From Bryobacteraceae bacterium (GTDB lineage: Bacteria > Acidobacteriota > Terriglobia > Bryobacterales > Bryobacteraceae): DNA of 21,060 bases. The stretch lies in the NCBI GenBank assembly GCA_014379815.1, contig JACMLA010000425.1, positions 1 to 21,060 of the forward strand, read 5' to 3'. The translations under genes were made by a program, and so were the position numbers. Of the stretch, positions 1-7,449 are shown in pieces; the stretch's first letter is position 1; every line of letters starts with the position of its first letter. Under the pieces are notes generated by a model. The model made no database searches and was not told where the DNA came from. It saw only the letters and a program-made list of their open reading frames with translations.

Positions 1-1
1 A

Positions 2-250
2 GGCAACTACACTCGTTTGCATTTCGGCGCGGAGCGGCCATTGATCCGGCGATCGTTATGTGGCCTTGAGCAGCAACTCGGCAAGGTGATGTTCTTCCGC
101 GCGAATCGTAAGCAGATCCTCAACCTGAACTGGATTGAGAGGACCCATATCAGCATCTCTGGTGGCCTCACTGCCGTATTGCGAGGTGGGCAGATTGTTG
201 AGATGTCACGCCGGCAGTCTGAGCGTTTGCGTTCGGTACTCAGTCTTTAG
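2..250 (+). CDS. LytTR-type DNA-binding response regulator, C-terminal part (cut by window edge)
   Basis: The reading frame is open from the left edge and ends in TAG, so only the last 82 or so residues are visible. They read like the second half of a LytTR domain: a GNYTRL stretch, then RPLIRRSLCGLEQQL, then the conserved strand FFRANRKQILNLNWIE (the usual form is F-R-x-H/N-R-x-x-I-V/L-N-L). The end carries a Gly-Gly turn and a SRRQSERLRSVLSL terminus. LytTR domains bind DNA repeats through a beta fold and usually sit behind a receiver domain, partnered with a LytS-type kinase. Any receiver domain would lie outside the window. A TTG at position 17 is an internal codon, not the likely start. 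The gene is convergent with mutS2 across a 137-bp gap. Confidence 0.8.
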   Translation, partial: GNYTRLHFGAERPLIRRSLCGLEQQLGKVMFFRANRKQILNLNWIERTHISISGGLTAVLRGGQIVEMSRRQSERLRSVLSL

Positions 251-268
251 AGGAAGGTCAGATAGTTA

Positions 269-302
269 GCGGGCACCTGCGGTCTCAAGACCCGCTTCGG
301 TC
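269..302. repeat. Intergenic repeat, copy A, between convergent genes
   Basis: A GCGGGC start is followed by a GGTCTCAAGACC inverted repeat and CTTCGGTC. The 22 bases at 281-302 match 19945-19966 at 20 positions, in the same orientation. Both copies lie in gaps between converging genes. There is no T-tract, so it is not a classical intrinsic terminator. It may be a REP-like or terminator-associated repeat. Confidence 0.5.
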
Positions 303-387
303 AACCAGGAAGCCAGCGAAACGAGGCCTGCAGTCTTCCTAACGCACGAGACCAGAAGCTCAGTAACCAGAAGCCTGATCCGTAAAA

Positions 388-2775
388 TCAGTCCGTCCGG
401 AGCTCGGCAATCGTAGCGCCAGCTCCGCCCTCGGCCGCCGTGGCCGGATAGAACTTGCCCACATGAGGGTGCTTGGTCAACAAGTCGCTGACAGCGCGCT
501 TCAAGACTCCCATTCCGAATCCATGCACGATCCGAACACGGTCCACGGTTGCAAGTGAAGCCTGGTCCAGAAATTGATCGATATTCTCCACAGCCTCGTT
601 CGCCCTTTGCCCAATCACGTTAATCTCGCGGCTCGCTACATCCCACCTGGGTCCCGAAGAATGAAACGTCACATTCTTCGGTAATTTCGGCTCATCCGCC
701 GCGTCGGGAAGGACTTCCTGAACGTCTTCAATCCCCACCTGCATCCGCATCAGGCCAGCGTCGACTTCAATCTTTCCGTCATCGATAATCCGCCGTATCC
801 GCGCCGGCTGACGCACTCCCCGCAGCCGCACCCGGGCGCCCTCCACCAGCTTCGGCCTCTCTGGTTGTTCCTTCTTAGGAACCACCTCGGTAATGGCGAG
901 CTCCAGCTCCTGCAAACCCTCCCGCCTAACCTGTCCCACGCGCCGCCGGGCCTCGTCGACTGCCTTGCGTTCCTCGCCGGACACCTTGATTCCCTCAATC
1001 GTTTCCAGCGCACGCGCTTCGAAATTGGCAACTACCTCGTCGTAGTGCCGCTCCAGTTGTGCCAGCTTCTGAGTCAGGCGGCGATTGTACTCCGTCTCCA
1101 GATCCTCCTGACGTCGCTTCACCTGAGCCAGCCGTTCCGTCAGCTCGCGATCCTTAGTCGTTGCCGCTTCCACCCGGGCATGCAGTTCGCTCAGGAAGCG
1201 GGCGATGTCCCTGTCCGTCGTACTCATTGCTTCCCGAGCTCTCTGGATCAGATAGGCAGGCAAGCCTAGCCTCGTCGCGATATCCAGACCCGCCGATTTC
1301 CCCGGCGCACCCAGACGCAGTGCATACGTGGGCTGCAAAGTCTCCTCATCGAAGCCCATAGACCCGTTCAATACCGTGTCGGTATTGGCGCCATAGACCT
1401 TCAAGGCAAGTAAGTGGGTCGAGGCTAATGTCAAACAGCCAAGGTTGCGAAATGTCTCGAGAATGGCAACGCCAAGTGCGCCCCCTTCCTCAGGGTCCGT
1501 CGCTCTCCCAAGCTCATCCAGCAGCACTAAGGAATCCTCGGTCGCGACATCCACCATTTCGCGGATCGAAGCAATGTGCGAGGAGAAGCTGCTCAGGCTG
1601 GCCTCAATCGATTGCTGGTCGCCGATATCCGCCAGCACCTGATCGAAAATCGGAAACTGGGCTTCCGAAGCCGGAACCGGCATCGCGGCATGCGCCATCA
1701 ATGCCAAGAGTCCTGCTGTCTTCATCGAAACAGTTTTGCCTCCCGTGTTCGGCCCGCTGATCAGCAAAATGCGCTGGGTTTCGTCGAGTTGCAGGGATAC
1801 TGGAACCACCTTCTTTCCCTGTTTCCCTAGCACGTCGAGTAACAGTGGGTGGCGTGCATTCTTCAGCACCAAACGCCGTGGTCCATCTTGCGGAAACACC
1901 GGGACAACGCAGTTGAACTGATTTGCAAAGGAGGCTTTTGCAAACAGCAGGTCCATGTGACTGAACTCGGTGTGTGTGCTGACAATCACCGCGTAATGCT
2001 GCCGCAGATTGGTCGTCAGCTCCCGCAAAATGCGGTGGATCTCGCGCAACTCTTCTTCGCGTAAACGGACGAGTTCGTTGTTCAGTGCGATAGTTTCCAG
2101 AGGCTCAATAAAAAGCGTCTGGCCGCTACCGCTGGAACCGTGTATCACACCATCGACGCGGCGCCGCTGGCCAGATACTACCGGCACTACGAAACGATCG
2201 TTGCGGATGGCAACATATTCTTCCTGGAGTACACCCTCTTCCCGATGAGACCGTAGAAACCGCTCCAGCGATTGTTGAATATTGCGGCCCTGCTTTTCAA
2301 TCTCCCGGCGTAACCGCGAAAGCGCAACGCTGGCATCGTCGGAAACTAATCCATTAGGCAGAATCTTGCCCGTGATCTCCCGCACCAGGGAACGAAAGTC
2401 GCCCATCCGTTCCGCTCGCTTCGCCAGCAGCGGGAATTGCCCGCTCTCTGCCGAAATCAAAGATCTCGTCTCAGTAGCCTGCTCTAGAAAGGTGGCCAGC
2501 AGAGCAATTTCTTCGCCGTCCAGACCGGCGCCCTCAATCCGCAATTTGGCAACAGAAAATGAGCAATCGGCGGCCGCGCTCAAAGGAGGTCTGCCGGAGG
2601 TACGCGTAAACTCAATCGCCTCGGTCAGCTCCGCCAGCGCCGCTTCCAGCCAGGCCCGGTCGGCTACCGGTTGCAGTTTCTCCAGTTCCAGGCGACCCAG
2701 AGGACCAGCAATAAACCGACCCAGAAGTTCCTTTAATTCCTCCCACTCCAGCAGTTGACTACTTGTCCGGATCAT
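388..2775 (-). CDS. mutS2: MutS2 family ATPase with Smr domain
   Basis: A 795-residue MutS2-type ATPase of about the usual family length. The N-terminal core and clamp region (about 1-300) precedes the ABC-type ATPase. This has Walker A GPNTGGKT at 341-348, a Q-rich/signature region DIGDQQSIEASLSSFSSH at 383-400, and Walker B LVLLDELGRATDP at 416-428. A long charged coiled coil occupies about 510-625 and an Smr domain about 715-795. In characterised homologues MutS2 acts on recombination intermediates or rescues stalled, collided ribosomes; it is not the MutS1 mismatch-repair protein, and no mutL is present here. The Smr domain keeps HGFGMG and the EGGAGAT end, but where Bacillus subtilis has LDLR this protein reads INVIG. 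The ATG start lies 6 bp after the NUDIX stop, so translation is probably coupled. Confidence 0.95.
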   Translation of the reverse strand: MIRTSSQLLEWEELKELLGRFIAGPLGRLELEKLQPVADRAWLEAALAELTEAIEFTRTSGRPPLSAAADCSFSVAKLRIEGAGLDGEEIALLATFLEQATETRSLISAESGQFPLLAKRAERMGDFRSLVREITGKILPNGLVSDDASVALSRLRREIEKQGRNIQQSLERFLRSHREEGVLQEEYVAIRNDRFVVPVVSGQRRRVDGVIHGSSGSGQTLFIEPLETIALNNELVRLREEELREIHRILRELTTNLRQHYAVIVSTHTEFSHMDLLFAKASFANQFNCVVPVFPQDGPRRLVLKNARHPLLLDVLGKQGKKVVPVSLQLDETQRILLISGPNTGGKTVSMKTAGLLALMAHAAMPVPASEAQFPIFDQVLADIGDQQSIEASLSSFSSHIASIREMVDVATEDSLVLLDELGRATDPEEGGALGVAILETFRNLGCLTLASTHLLALKVYGANTDTVLNGSMGFDEETLQPTYALRLGAPGKSAGLDIATRLGLPAYLIQRAREAMSTTDRDIARFLSELHARVEAATTKDRELTERLAQVKRRQEDLETEYNRRLTQKLAQLERHYDEVVANFEARALETIEGIKVSGEERKAVDEARRRVGQVRREGLQELELAITEVVPKKEQPERPKLVEGARVRLRGVRQPARIRRIIDDGKIEVDAGLMRMQVGIEDVQEVLPDAADEPKLPKNVTFHSSGPRWDVASREINVIGQRANEAVENIDQFLDQASLATVDRVRIVHGFGMGVLKRAVSDLLTKHPHVGKFYPATAAEGGAGATIAELRTD

Positions 2776-2781
2776 AAGCTG

Positions 2782-3252
2782 TTACCGTTCCGCAAACGCC
2801 TTCTCAATCACTCCCAGTGTGCCTTGTGTCAGAGGGTGAACACTGTCCAGCTCACCGCGCTCCACCCAGCGGAGATCGGCACAGTCATCAGCCGGGCAGG
2901 GCGTCCCGGAGATCACCTTGCAAATGTAATCGACAAGGACATAGTGGTATTCCGCACGCCCCTCGTCGTCGGGCATGATGCGCTCGAAGAGAGTCAACAT
3001 CCGGATCGGTTCCACAGTCAGTCCCGTCTCTTCGAGAACTTCGCGGCACACGCCCTGCTCCAGTGTCTCTCCTGTTTCCAGCACGCCTCCTGGCAGAGAC
3101 CACCAGTCTTTCAATGGCTCGCCTCCGCGCTTCACCAGAAGGATCCTTGCCTCGTCATCGAAGATTAGGGCACCGACACCAAGCACCGGGCGCTCTGGGT
3201 AGCGGCGCGATGAAATTGTTGCGTTAATTGCCCTTGCTCCCCGCCGCCTCAA
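2782..3252 (-). CDS. NUDIX hydrolase (ADP-ribose pyrophosphatase-like)
   Basis: A 156-residue single-domain NUDIX protein. The Nudix box is complete: G56-x5-E62-x7-REVLEETGL (70-78), supplying the metal-binding glutamates that catalyse hydrolysis of a nucleoside diphosphate linked to another group. The fold starts at RYPERPVLGVGALIF, as in small ADP-ribose or nucleotide-sugar pyrophosphatase-like members. The sequence does not fix the substrate. The first in-frame start is a TTG at 3252 without a clear ribosome binding site, overlapping the upstream propeller gene by 29 bp. A start slightly downstream at a rare codon cannot be excluded, because the conserved fold begins only near residue 17. 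It sits between the SMP-30-like gene and mutS2 and is probably co-transcribed with both. Confidence 0.9.
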   Translation of the reverse strand: MRRRGARAINATISSRRYPERPVLGVGALIFDDEARILLVKRGGEPLKDWWSLPGGVLETGETLEQGVCREVLEETGLTVEPIRMLTLFERIMPDDEGRAEYHYVLVDYICKVISGTPCPADDCADLRWVERGELDSVHPLTQGTLGVIEKAFAER

Positions 3253-4093
3253 ATCGGATGCGATACAGCGACGATCGTGCGGCTACGTACAGACTCTGAT
3301 GGCTGGAATCTCCAAAAGTCATATCGGCAGGCTTTTCCGCCAGCTCAATCAAATTTTCCGGCTGGCCGGCAGCGTTGTAGATCTCCAGGTTGCGGCCCGC
3401 GATGTAAAACGTTCCGTCCGGTCCCACGAGAATGCCATTAGGCACTCCTTGCCGGGTTCGAAAAAGCCTCTTCTCATTCGTAGCCACTCCGGACCGGTCA
3501 ATATCCCAGGCCACGACCGCGCGTGCGTCGGAATCGACAACATAAAGCTTCCTCTGGTCTGGCGATAGGGCAATTCCGTTGGGCCGGTTCTTCATCCGGC
3601 TTACCAGGGTAACCTCGCCCTTTGGGGAAATGTGGTAAACACCAGGCGAGTCCGGATCCGCCTTGCGAGCCGAGCTGCCAAACGCGGAATCGGTAACCCA
3701 GACGGCATTGTTCTTGCCAATCGTAATTCCAGTTGGGCCCACAAAGCGCCTCCCCTCGAAACCAGTCGCGAGCACCTCAAGTTTGCCCCGCTTATCCGCG
3801 CGCAAAACCCTATGCTCTTTCGGATCACAGATGTAAACCCGCCCTTCCGCGTCGGTGGCCATTGCACCAGCAGCCAGATTGTCCTGGAACGTCGCAGCAC
3901 CTTCCGCATCGATGCGAGTGATCTTGCGGGCAGGGAGATCGGCAACAACCAGAAACTCCTTGTTCCAGGCGACCGCACTGGCATACTGCAGGTTCCCCAG
4001 TACCTTCTCAACCTTCCATGCAGGTTCATCCGCCGAGGCAATACAGCAGCCAAGTAAAACCAGAGCGGCGCGCACCCGAAACTTACTTCGCAC
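3224..4093 (-). CDS. Exported SMP-30/NHL-type beta-propeller protein
   Basis: A beta-propeller of the SMP-30/gluconolactonase/NHL superfamily, about 289 residues from the chosen start. Repeated strands of the form GIxxxxxNAVWVTDS and NGIALSPDQRKLYVVDS are visible, and the second matches the SMP-30 motif containing metal-ligand Asn and Asp. The N-terminal Glu-Gly-Pro segment that gives the first metal ligand in true gluconolactonases is not seen (the region reads YASAVAWNKEF), so lactonase activity is doubtful. The GTG start at 4093 gives a good signal peptide, MRSKFRVRAALVLLGCCIASA, with likely cleavage before DEPAW. A TTG at 4123 would add ten residues. Either start overlaps the end of the BON gene. 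It is probably in one operon with BON, NUDIX and mutS2. Confidence 0.8.
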   Translation of the reverse strand: MRSKFRVRAALVLLGCCIASADEPAWKVEKVLGNLQYASAVAWNKEFLVVADLPARKITRIDAEGAATFQDNLAAGAMATDAEGRVYICDPKEHRVLRADKRGKLEVLATGFEGRRFVGPTGITIGKNNAVWVTDSAFGSSARKADPDSPGVYHISPKGEVTLVSRMKNRPNGIALSPDQRKLYVVDSDARAVVAWDIDRSGVATNEKRLFRTRQGVPNGILVGPDGTFYIAGRNLEIYNAAGQPENLIELAEKPADMTFGDSSHQSLYVAARSSLYRIRFEAAGSKGN

Positions 4094-4637
4094 GCGAGCG
4101 CGTGTCGCCCTCTCTACCCTCAACTTGCAGATTATTCGTCACTCCAAAAACTCCGGATACTGTATTTGCCTGAATATTCGCAATGTTCTTGTCACCTTCG
4201 TTCGCAACCATTCCCTCCAGCGTCACGTTGCCATTCCGAACAATGATGTGGATTGGGGGAACCGCGTTCAGTGCGTACCGATTCAAAGCGGTCTGTCCAT
4301 ACACAGAACGGTACACTGCAAGACGGATTCGGTCATCGTTTGGCGACAGCGGTAACACTTCAATGTTGTTGGTAATCTTCTCGACACCTTCAATGTCTTT
4401 GACAACCCGTTCTGCGTCCGTCTTCAGCGTCGGTCGGGTAACCTGGCCCATTAGGGTCACGTTGTAACCCTCTACCTTGTAAACCAGGTTGTCAAAAACG
4501 CCATAGTACGGAAGCATAACCAGTTCGTGCCGGATTTCTCGGACAAAACGTTCATAGCCCCTGGCTTTTTTGTGGTCAGCAGATGCCGTTACAGCCAGCG
4601 CGGCCATCAGCATTGCAGCAGTCAATAGTTTCTTCAT
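4083..4637 (-). CDS. Exported protein with two BON domains (OsmY-like)
   Basis: A 184-residue exported protein. The chosen ATG at 4637 follows GGAGG by 5 bases and opens a clear signal peptide, MKKLLTAAMLMAALAVTASA, cleaved before DHKKA. Two BON (bacterial OsmY and nodulation) domains follow, each with a VxLxGxV strand: YNVTLMGQVTRPTLKTDAE with VEKITNNIEV, then GNVTLEGMVANEGDKN with VFGVTNNLQV. BON domains are thought to bind phospholipid or help maintain the envelope, often under osmotic stress. An upstream in-frame ATG at 4649 would add only MEDT and would place the strong ribosome binding site inside the gene, so it was not used. MscL, another osmotic-stress protein, lies immediately upstream, which fits an envelope role. 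Confidence 0.9.
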   Translation of the reverse strand: MKKLLTAAMLMAALAVTASADHKKARGYERFVREIRHELVMLPYYGVFDNLVYKVEGYNVTLMGQVTRPTLKTDAERVVKDIEGVEKITNNIEVLPLSPNDDRIRLAVYRSVYGQTALNRYALNAVPPIHIIVRNGNVTLEGMVANEGDKNIANIQANTVSGVFGVTNNLQVEGREGDTRSRAK

Positions 4638-4698
4638 GGTGTCCTCCATCTATAAAGATTCTGCCACGCCAGCCTATTTCTCGCACTAACCGTGACAG

Positions 4699-5139
4699 CT
4701 ACGCCCGCGCAAGATCGGAGGTGCAGAAGCCACAGCGCACAGCAATCGCGGGAACTGCATTCGCGCAGTAAGGACAGTTTTTGGTAGCAGGCGCTGAGGG
4801 CGCGGGCCCCATGAACCGGTTAACCTGCTTGACGATCAGGAAAACAATAAACGCCACGATCAGAAAGTTTATGACCGCGTTAAGAAAGAGACCGTAAGCA
4901 ATGATTGGTGCACTGGCTTTCTTAGCCTCGTCGATCGTCGCGTATTGCTGACCGTTCAGGCTAAAGAACAGATCCTTAAAGTTGACCTGACCCGCCACCA
5001 TCCCAATTGGCGGCATGATTACGTCGTTGACAGCAGAGGTGACGACAGACCCAAATGCAGCGCCAATAATCACAGCGATTGCAAGGTCCAGAACGTTGCC
5101 CCGGGTCGCGAACTCCTTAAACTCAGTCAGCATTCCCAT
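4699..5139 (-). CDS. mscL: Large-conductance mechanosensitive channel MscL with C-terminal zinc ribbon
   Basis: A 146-residue MscL, the homopentameric inner-membrane channel that opens under membrane tension to release solutes during hypo-osmotic shock. The N-terminus FKEFATRGNVLDLAIAVIIG is the diagnostic first transmembrane segment, with the pore-lining glycine/alanine pattern. A periplasmic loop (about 45-75) and a second transmembrane segment (about 77-106, ending FLIVKQVNRF) follow. In place of the usual charged cytoplasmic helix bundle the protein ends in CPYC-x10-CGFC (cysteines 122, 125, 136, 139), a short zinc ribbon. The start chosen is the ATG of MGMLTEF; a TTG at 5160 would add seven unlikely residues. 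A TATACT hexamer lies about 7 bases upstream of the chosen ATG, so the mRNA could have a very short leader. Confidence 0.95.
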   Translation of the reverse strand: MGMLTEFKEFATRGNVLDLAIAVIIGAAFGSVVTSAVNDVIMPPIGMVAGQVNFKDLFFSLNGQQYATIDEAKKASAPIIAYGLFLNAVINFLIVAFIVFLIVKQVNRFMGPAPSAPATKNCPYCANAVPAIAVRCGFCTSDLARA

Positions 5140-5177
5140 AGGGCCAGAAGTATAACGCAATTAGGTTCAGACCACAG

Positions 5178-6068
5178 TCAGACTGCCGCCAGATTGCGAT
5201 CCCGCAAACTGTTTAGCAGAGCGACTGCAGCCCGGATATCCTCATGGTGCGAGACGCCTTCTTTATGACGGTCGTCCATGTCCTGATCGAGCGATACTTC
5301 CCGCTCCATCACAAGCGGGCTGGTGTAGCCAATTTTTCGGAGTGTCTCGACAAACCGGTCGATACCCACTGCGCCCTCACCCAGCGGCATCTCCGTTCCC
5401 AGTGAGCCGGGCTTGTCTTTGTCGGGCCAGATCCCATCTTTGCAGTGCACGCTGACAACATGCTGCGCCAGCAGTTCCAGCGCAGGAATCGGCTCGGCAG
5501 TTCCGTAGAGAATCATATTTGCCGGGTCGAAGTTGACCTTCAGATTCCGTCGCTCCACTGCCTCGATAAAATGCAGCAGCGACTGCGCCGTCTCTTGCCC
5601 CGTCTCAAGCGCAAAAAAGACGTTGTACTGTGCCGCGTGATCGCAGATACGTCGCACCATATCTCGAACCGCTACGAAATCCGCGTCGGTGTGATCGTCA
5701 GGAACGAAACCGATGTGACATCCAAAGACAGGCACTCCCATCGCCGAGGCAGCATCTACAACCTCCAGCGATCTCTTCTCGCGGAGTGCGCGCGTGGCCT
5801 TCGGGATAAAGCCTACGGTCTTCTGCACTGTGGGAATGTCTGCGTAACTCTCTCCCTCAAAAGCGGCGAAAACTGCGGTGACTCCGAAATCTTCGCTGTC
5901 GGCCACCGAGCGCCACTCTTTGGCGGTGTCATAGTTCAAACTCACATGACCAGCAAAGCCGAGGTGCCCACAACGCATCCCCAGCGCCTTGATGGCACGC
6001 AGCGTTCGTTCCGGTTGCCGCTCACCCCAGAACATCAATCCCACTTCGAGTGGAGAGATCAAAGCCAT
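5178..6068 (-). CDS. Sugar phosphate isomerase/epimerase family TIM barrel protein
   Basis: A 296-residue protein of the xylose isomerase-like TIM barrel (AP endonuclease 2) superfamily. The four expected metal-ligand positions are visible: Glu155 in FALETGQE, Asp181 in NFDPANMI, His208 in VSVHCKDG and Glu255 in LVMERE. His118 in GCHIG is a further conserved position. No signal peptide is seen, so it is probably cytoplasmic. Family members isomerise or epimerise sugars, inositols or hydroxypyruvate; the substrate cannot be read from sequence. It ends 38 bp before the mscL start and begins 28 bp after the alpha/beta hydrolase stop, so it may share a transcript with the hydrolase and SnoaL-like genes. 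The ATG start has only a weak ribosome binding site. Confidence 0.88.
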   Translation of the reverse strand: MALISPLEVGLMFWGERQPERTLRAIKALGMRCGHLGFAGHVSLNYDTAKEWRSVADSEDFGVTAVFAAFEGESYADIPTVQKTVGFIPKATRALREKRSLEVVDAASAMGVPVFGCHIGFVPDDHTDADFVAVRDMVRRICDHAAQYNVFFALETGQETAQSLLHFIEAVERRNLKVNFDPANMILYGTAEPIPALELLAQHVVSVHCKDGIWPDKDKPGSLGTEMPLGEGAVGIDRFVETLRKIGYTSPLVMEREVSLDQDMDDRHKEGVSHHEDIRAAVALLNSLRDRNLAAV

Positions 6069-6096
6069 GCACCGATGCTACACCCCACACCGCGGG

Positions 6097-6897
6097 TCAT
6101 TCCGCTAAGAAGCGCTCGATCACGGTTGCCAGCAAAGGTGGTTGTTCCTGCATCGGATAATGCCCAGATTCGTCAAGCGACATCAGTTGCGCGTTGGGAT
6201 AAAACGGCAGCATCGAAGACCTCAGCGCATCCTCACGGAAAGGCGGTGCATCCTGCCCGGCAGCAATAATCAGCATCTGCGTCTGCATGCCAAACGCACC
6301 AGGGGAAATGTCAGTGCAACCCCACATCTCCGCATACTTCACAAGAGCCGCCGGACTAGCCGTCTCACGCCATCGCCGGAGCTTATACCGGGTCCATGTC
6401 TCGGACAATCGCTTTCCCCGTAGCGCGCCAAGTAGCGAGAACCGGGTCTCGTCATCCGCCAGAGCCAGCGAGCGATGAAACTCAAGCGCGGGATCATCAA
6501 GTCCCAGACCACCAGGAGGCACGGGAGTGATTGCCACAATGCGGGCAATCCGATCGGGCGCAAGCTGGGCAATTCGCTGCACAATCAACCCACTCATGGA
6601 ATGACCAATTAACGAGAAACGAGTCCAGCCAAGCTGATCCGCCAGCGCAAGCACATCGCCGGCAGCCTCATCCAGAGTGAAGCTACCCTGCAAGTCCCGC
6701 GAAGCCCCGTAGCCTCGCAAATCAGCAAACAAGTAGCTAAACCGATCCGGCGTCAAATACGGCAAAACGGTATCCCAGCTGGATCGGTCACAGAACCAGT
6801 CATGCAGCACAACTACCCGCACCGGCCCCCGGCCAAAACTGGTAAACCCAAGTCCGTCTGACATCAAGTCCGCCCCAGTCCCAGGCACGTCCGTCAC
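6097..6897 (-). CDS. Alpha/beta fold hydrolase
   Basis: A 266-residue alpha/beta hydrolase. The catalytic triad can be placed: nucleophile Ser100 in the elbow GHSMSG, acid Asp216 in AAGQDAPPF, and His246 in ESGHYPMQEQP. The oxyanion segment reads VVVLHDWFCD, with HD in place of the commoner HG. A cap region (about 125-195) separates the core strands. No signal peptide, so probably a cytoplasmic esterase or C-C bond hydrolase with unknown substrate. The GTG start overlaps the TGA of the SnoaL-like gene (GTGA), indicating translational coupling and a possible functional link. An internal ATG at residue 12 (MSDGLGF) is an alternative start. Confidence 0.92.
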   Translation of the reverse strand: MTDVPGTGADLMSDGLGFTSFGRGPVRVVVLHDWFCDRSSWDTVLPYLTPDRFSYLFADLRGYGASRDLQGSFTLDEAAGDVLALADQLGWTRFSLIGHSMSGLIVQRIAQLAPDRIARIVAITPVPPGGLGLDDPALEFHRSLALADDETRFSLLGALRGKRLSETWTRYKLRRWRETASPAALVKYAEMWGCTDISPGAFGMQTQMLIIAAGQDAPPFREDALRSSMLPFYPNAQLMSLDESGHYPMQEQPPLLATVIERFLAE

Positions 6898-7382
6898 GAC
6901 GCCTTGAAGGTCCTGTCAGCCGCATCAAGGAAGGGCTGAAACAACTCTTGGGGCCAGTTTGGATCAGTCATGGAGGTGCGCTCCAGACACTTCCACACGC
7001 CCTCGCGTCGCTCATAAACGTCGTCGTAGGTGCCACTCGAGACGGTGCCAACCTGATCCGCCTTCCAGGACACCACCCATCGCCAGTGGGCTTCGGCCCT
7101 GTCGCCCGAGCCCGAAATCTCGAACGCGCCCATGGAGTGAGACCACTTCTCCATCGGGAAAACACTGTGGGCGTAATCGAACATCTGCTTCAATCCATCA
7201 GTCCCCGAAAAGGTCGAAGTACGCAAATCATTGACATGGAATTTTGCCTCCGGCCAGTAGAGGTCGTTATACATTTTGGCCTGCTCGCGCCCCCAGCCAT
7301 TGTCGATGCACCTCTGATGCATGTTGAGCTGCTCAAAGATCGTAAATCTGTCGATAGCCGTTAGTTCGCTAATTTGCGACAT
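6894..7382 (-). CDS. SnoaL-like / NTF2-fold protein
   Basis: A 162-residue single-domain protein with the NTF2-like cone fold pattern: two opening helices (AIDRFTIFEQLNMHQRCIDNG and the following EQAKMYNDLYW), an aromatic-rich strand AKFHVNDLR, and a final run of paired strands AEAHWRWVVSW, GTVSSGTYDDVYERREGVWK and CLERTSMTD. SnoaL-like proteins include polyketide cyclases, dehydratases and ring-hydroxylase small subunits, and many have no assigned reaction. A GAGGG sequence 6 bases before the ATG supports the start. Its stop overlaps the start of the alpha/beta hydrolase, so the two are likely made together; a two-step conversion is possible but only inferred. Confidence 0.85.
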   Translation of the reverse strand: MSQISELTAIDRFTIFEQLNMHQRCIDNGWGREQAKMYNDLYWPEAKFHVNDLRTSTFSGTDGLKQMFDYAHSVFPMEKWSHSMGAFEISGSGDRAEAHWRWVVSWKADQVGTVSSGTYDDVYERREGVWKCLERTSMTDPNWPQELFQPFLDAADRTFKAS

Positions 7383-7449
7383 TGGTGTCCCTCTTCCTCT
7401 TAACGTGTTCCTAATCTCGTAGCCCGGAAACCAAATCCATTTCTCCCGC

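Noticed and set aside
2282..2758. Long open frame opposite mutS2 on the plus strand
   Set aside because: It lies within the well-supported mutS2 gene and its Ser/Arg-rich product matches no family; it is a shadow of a GC-rich gene.
5445..6269. 274-codon plus-strand open frame across the TIM barrel and hydrolase genes
   Set aside because: It is antisense to two genes with clear catalytic motifs and shows no domain.
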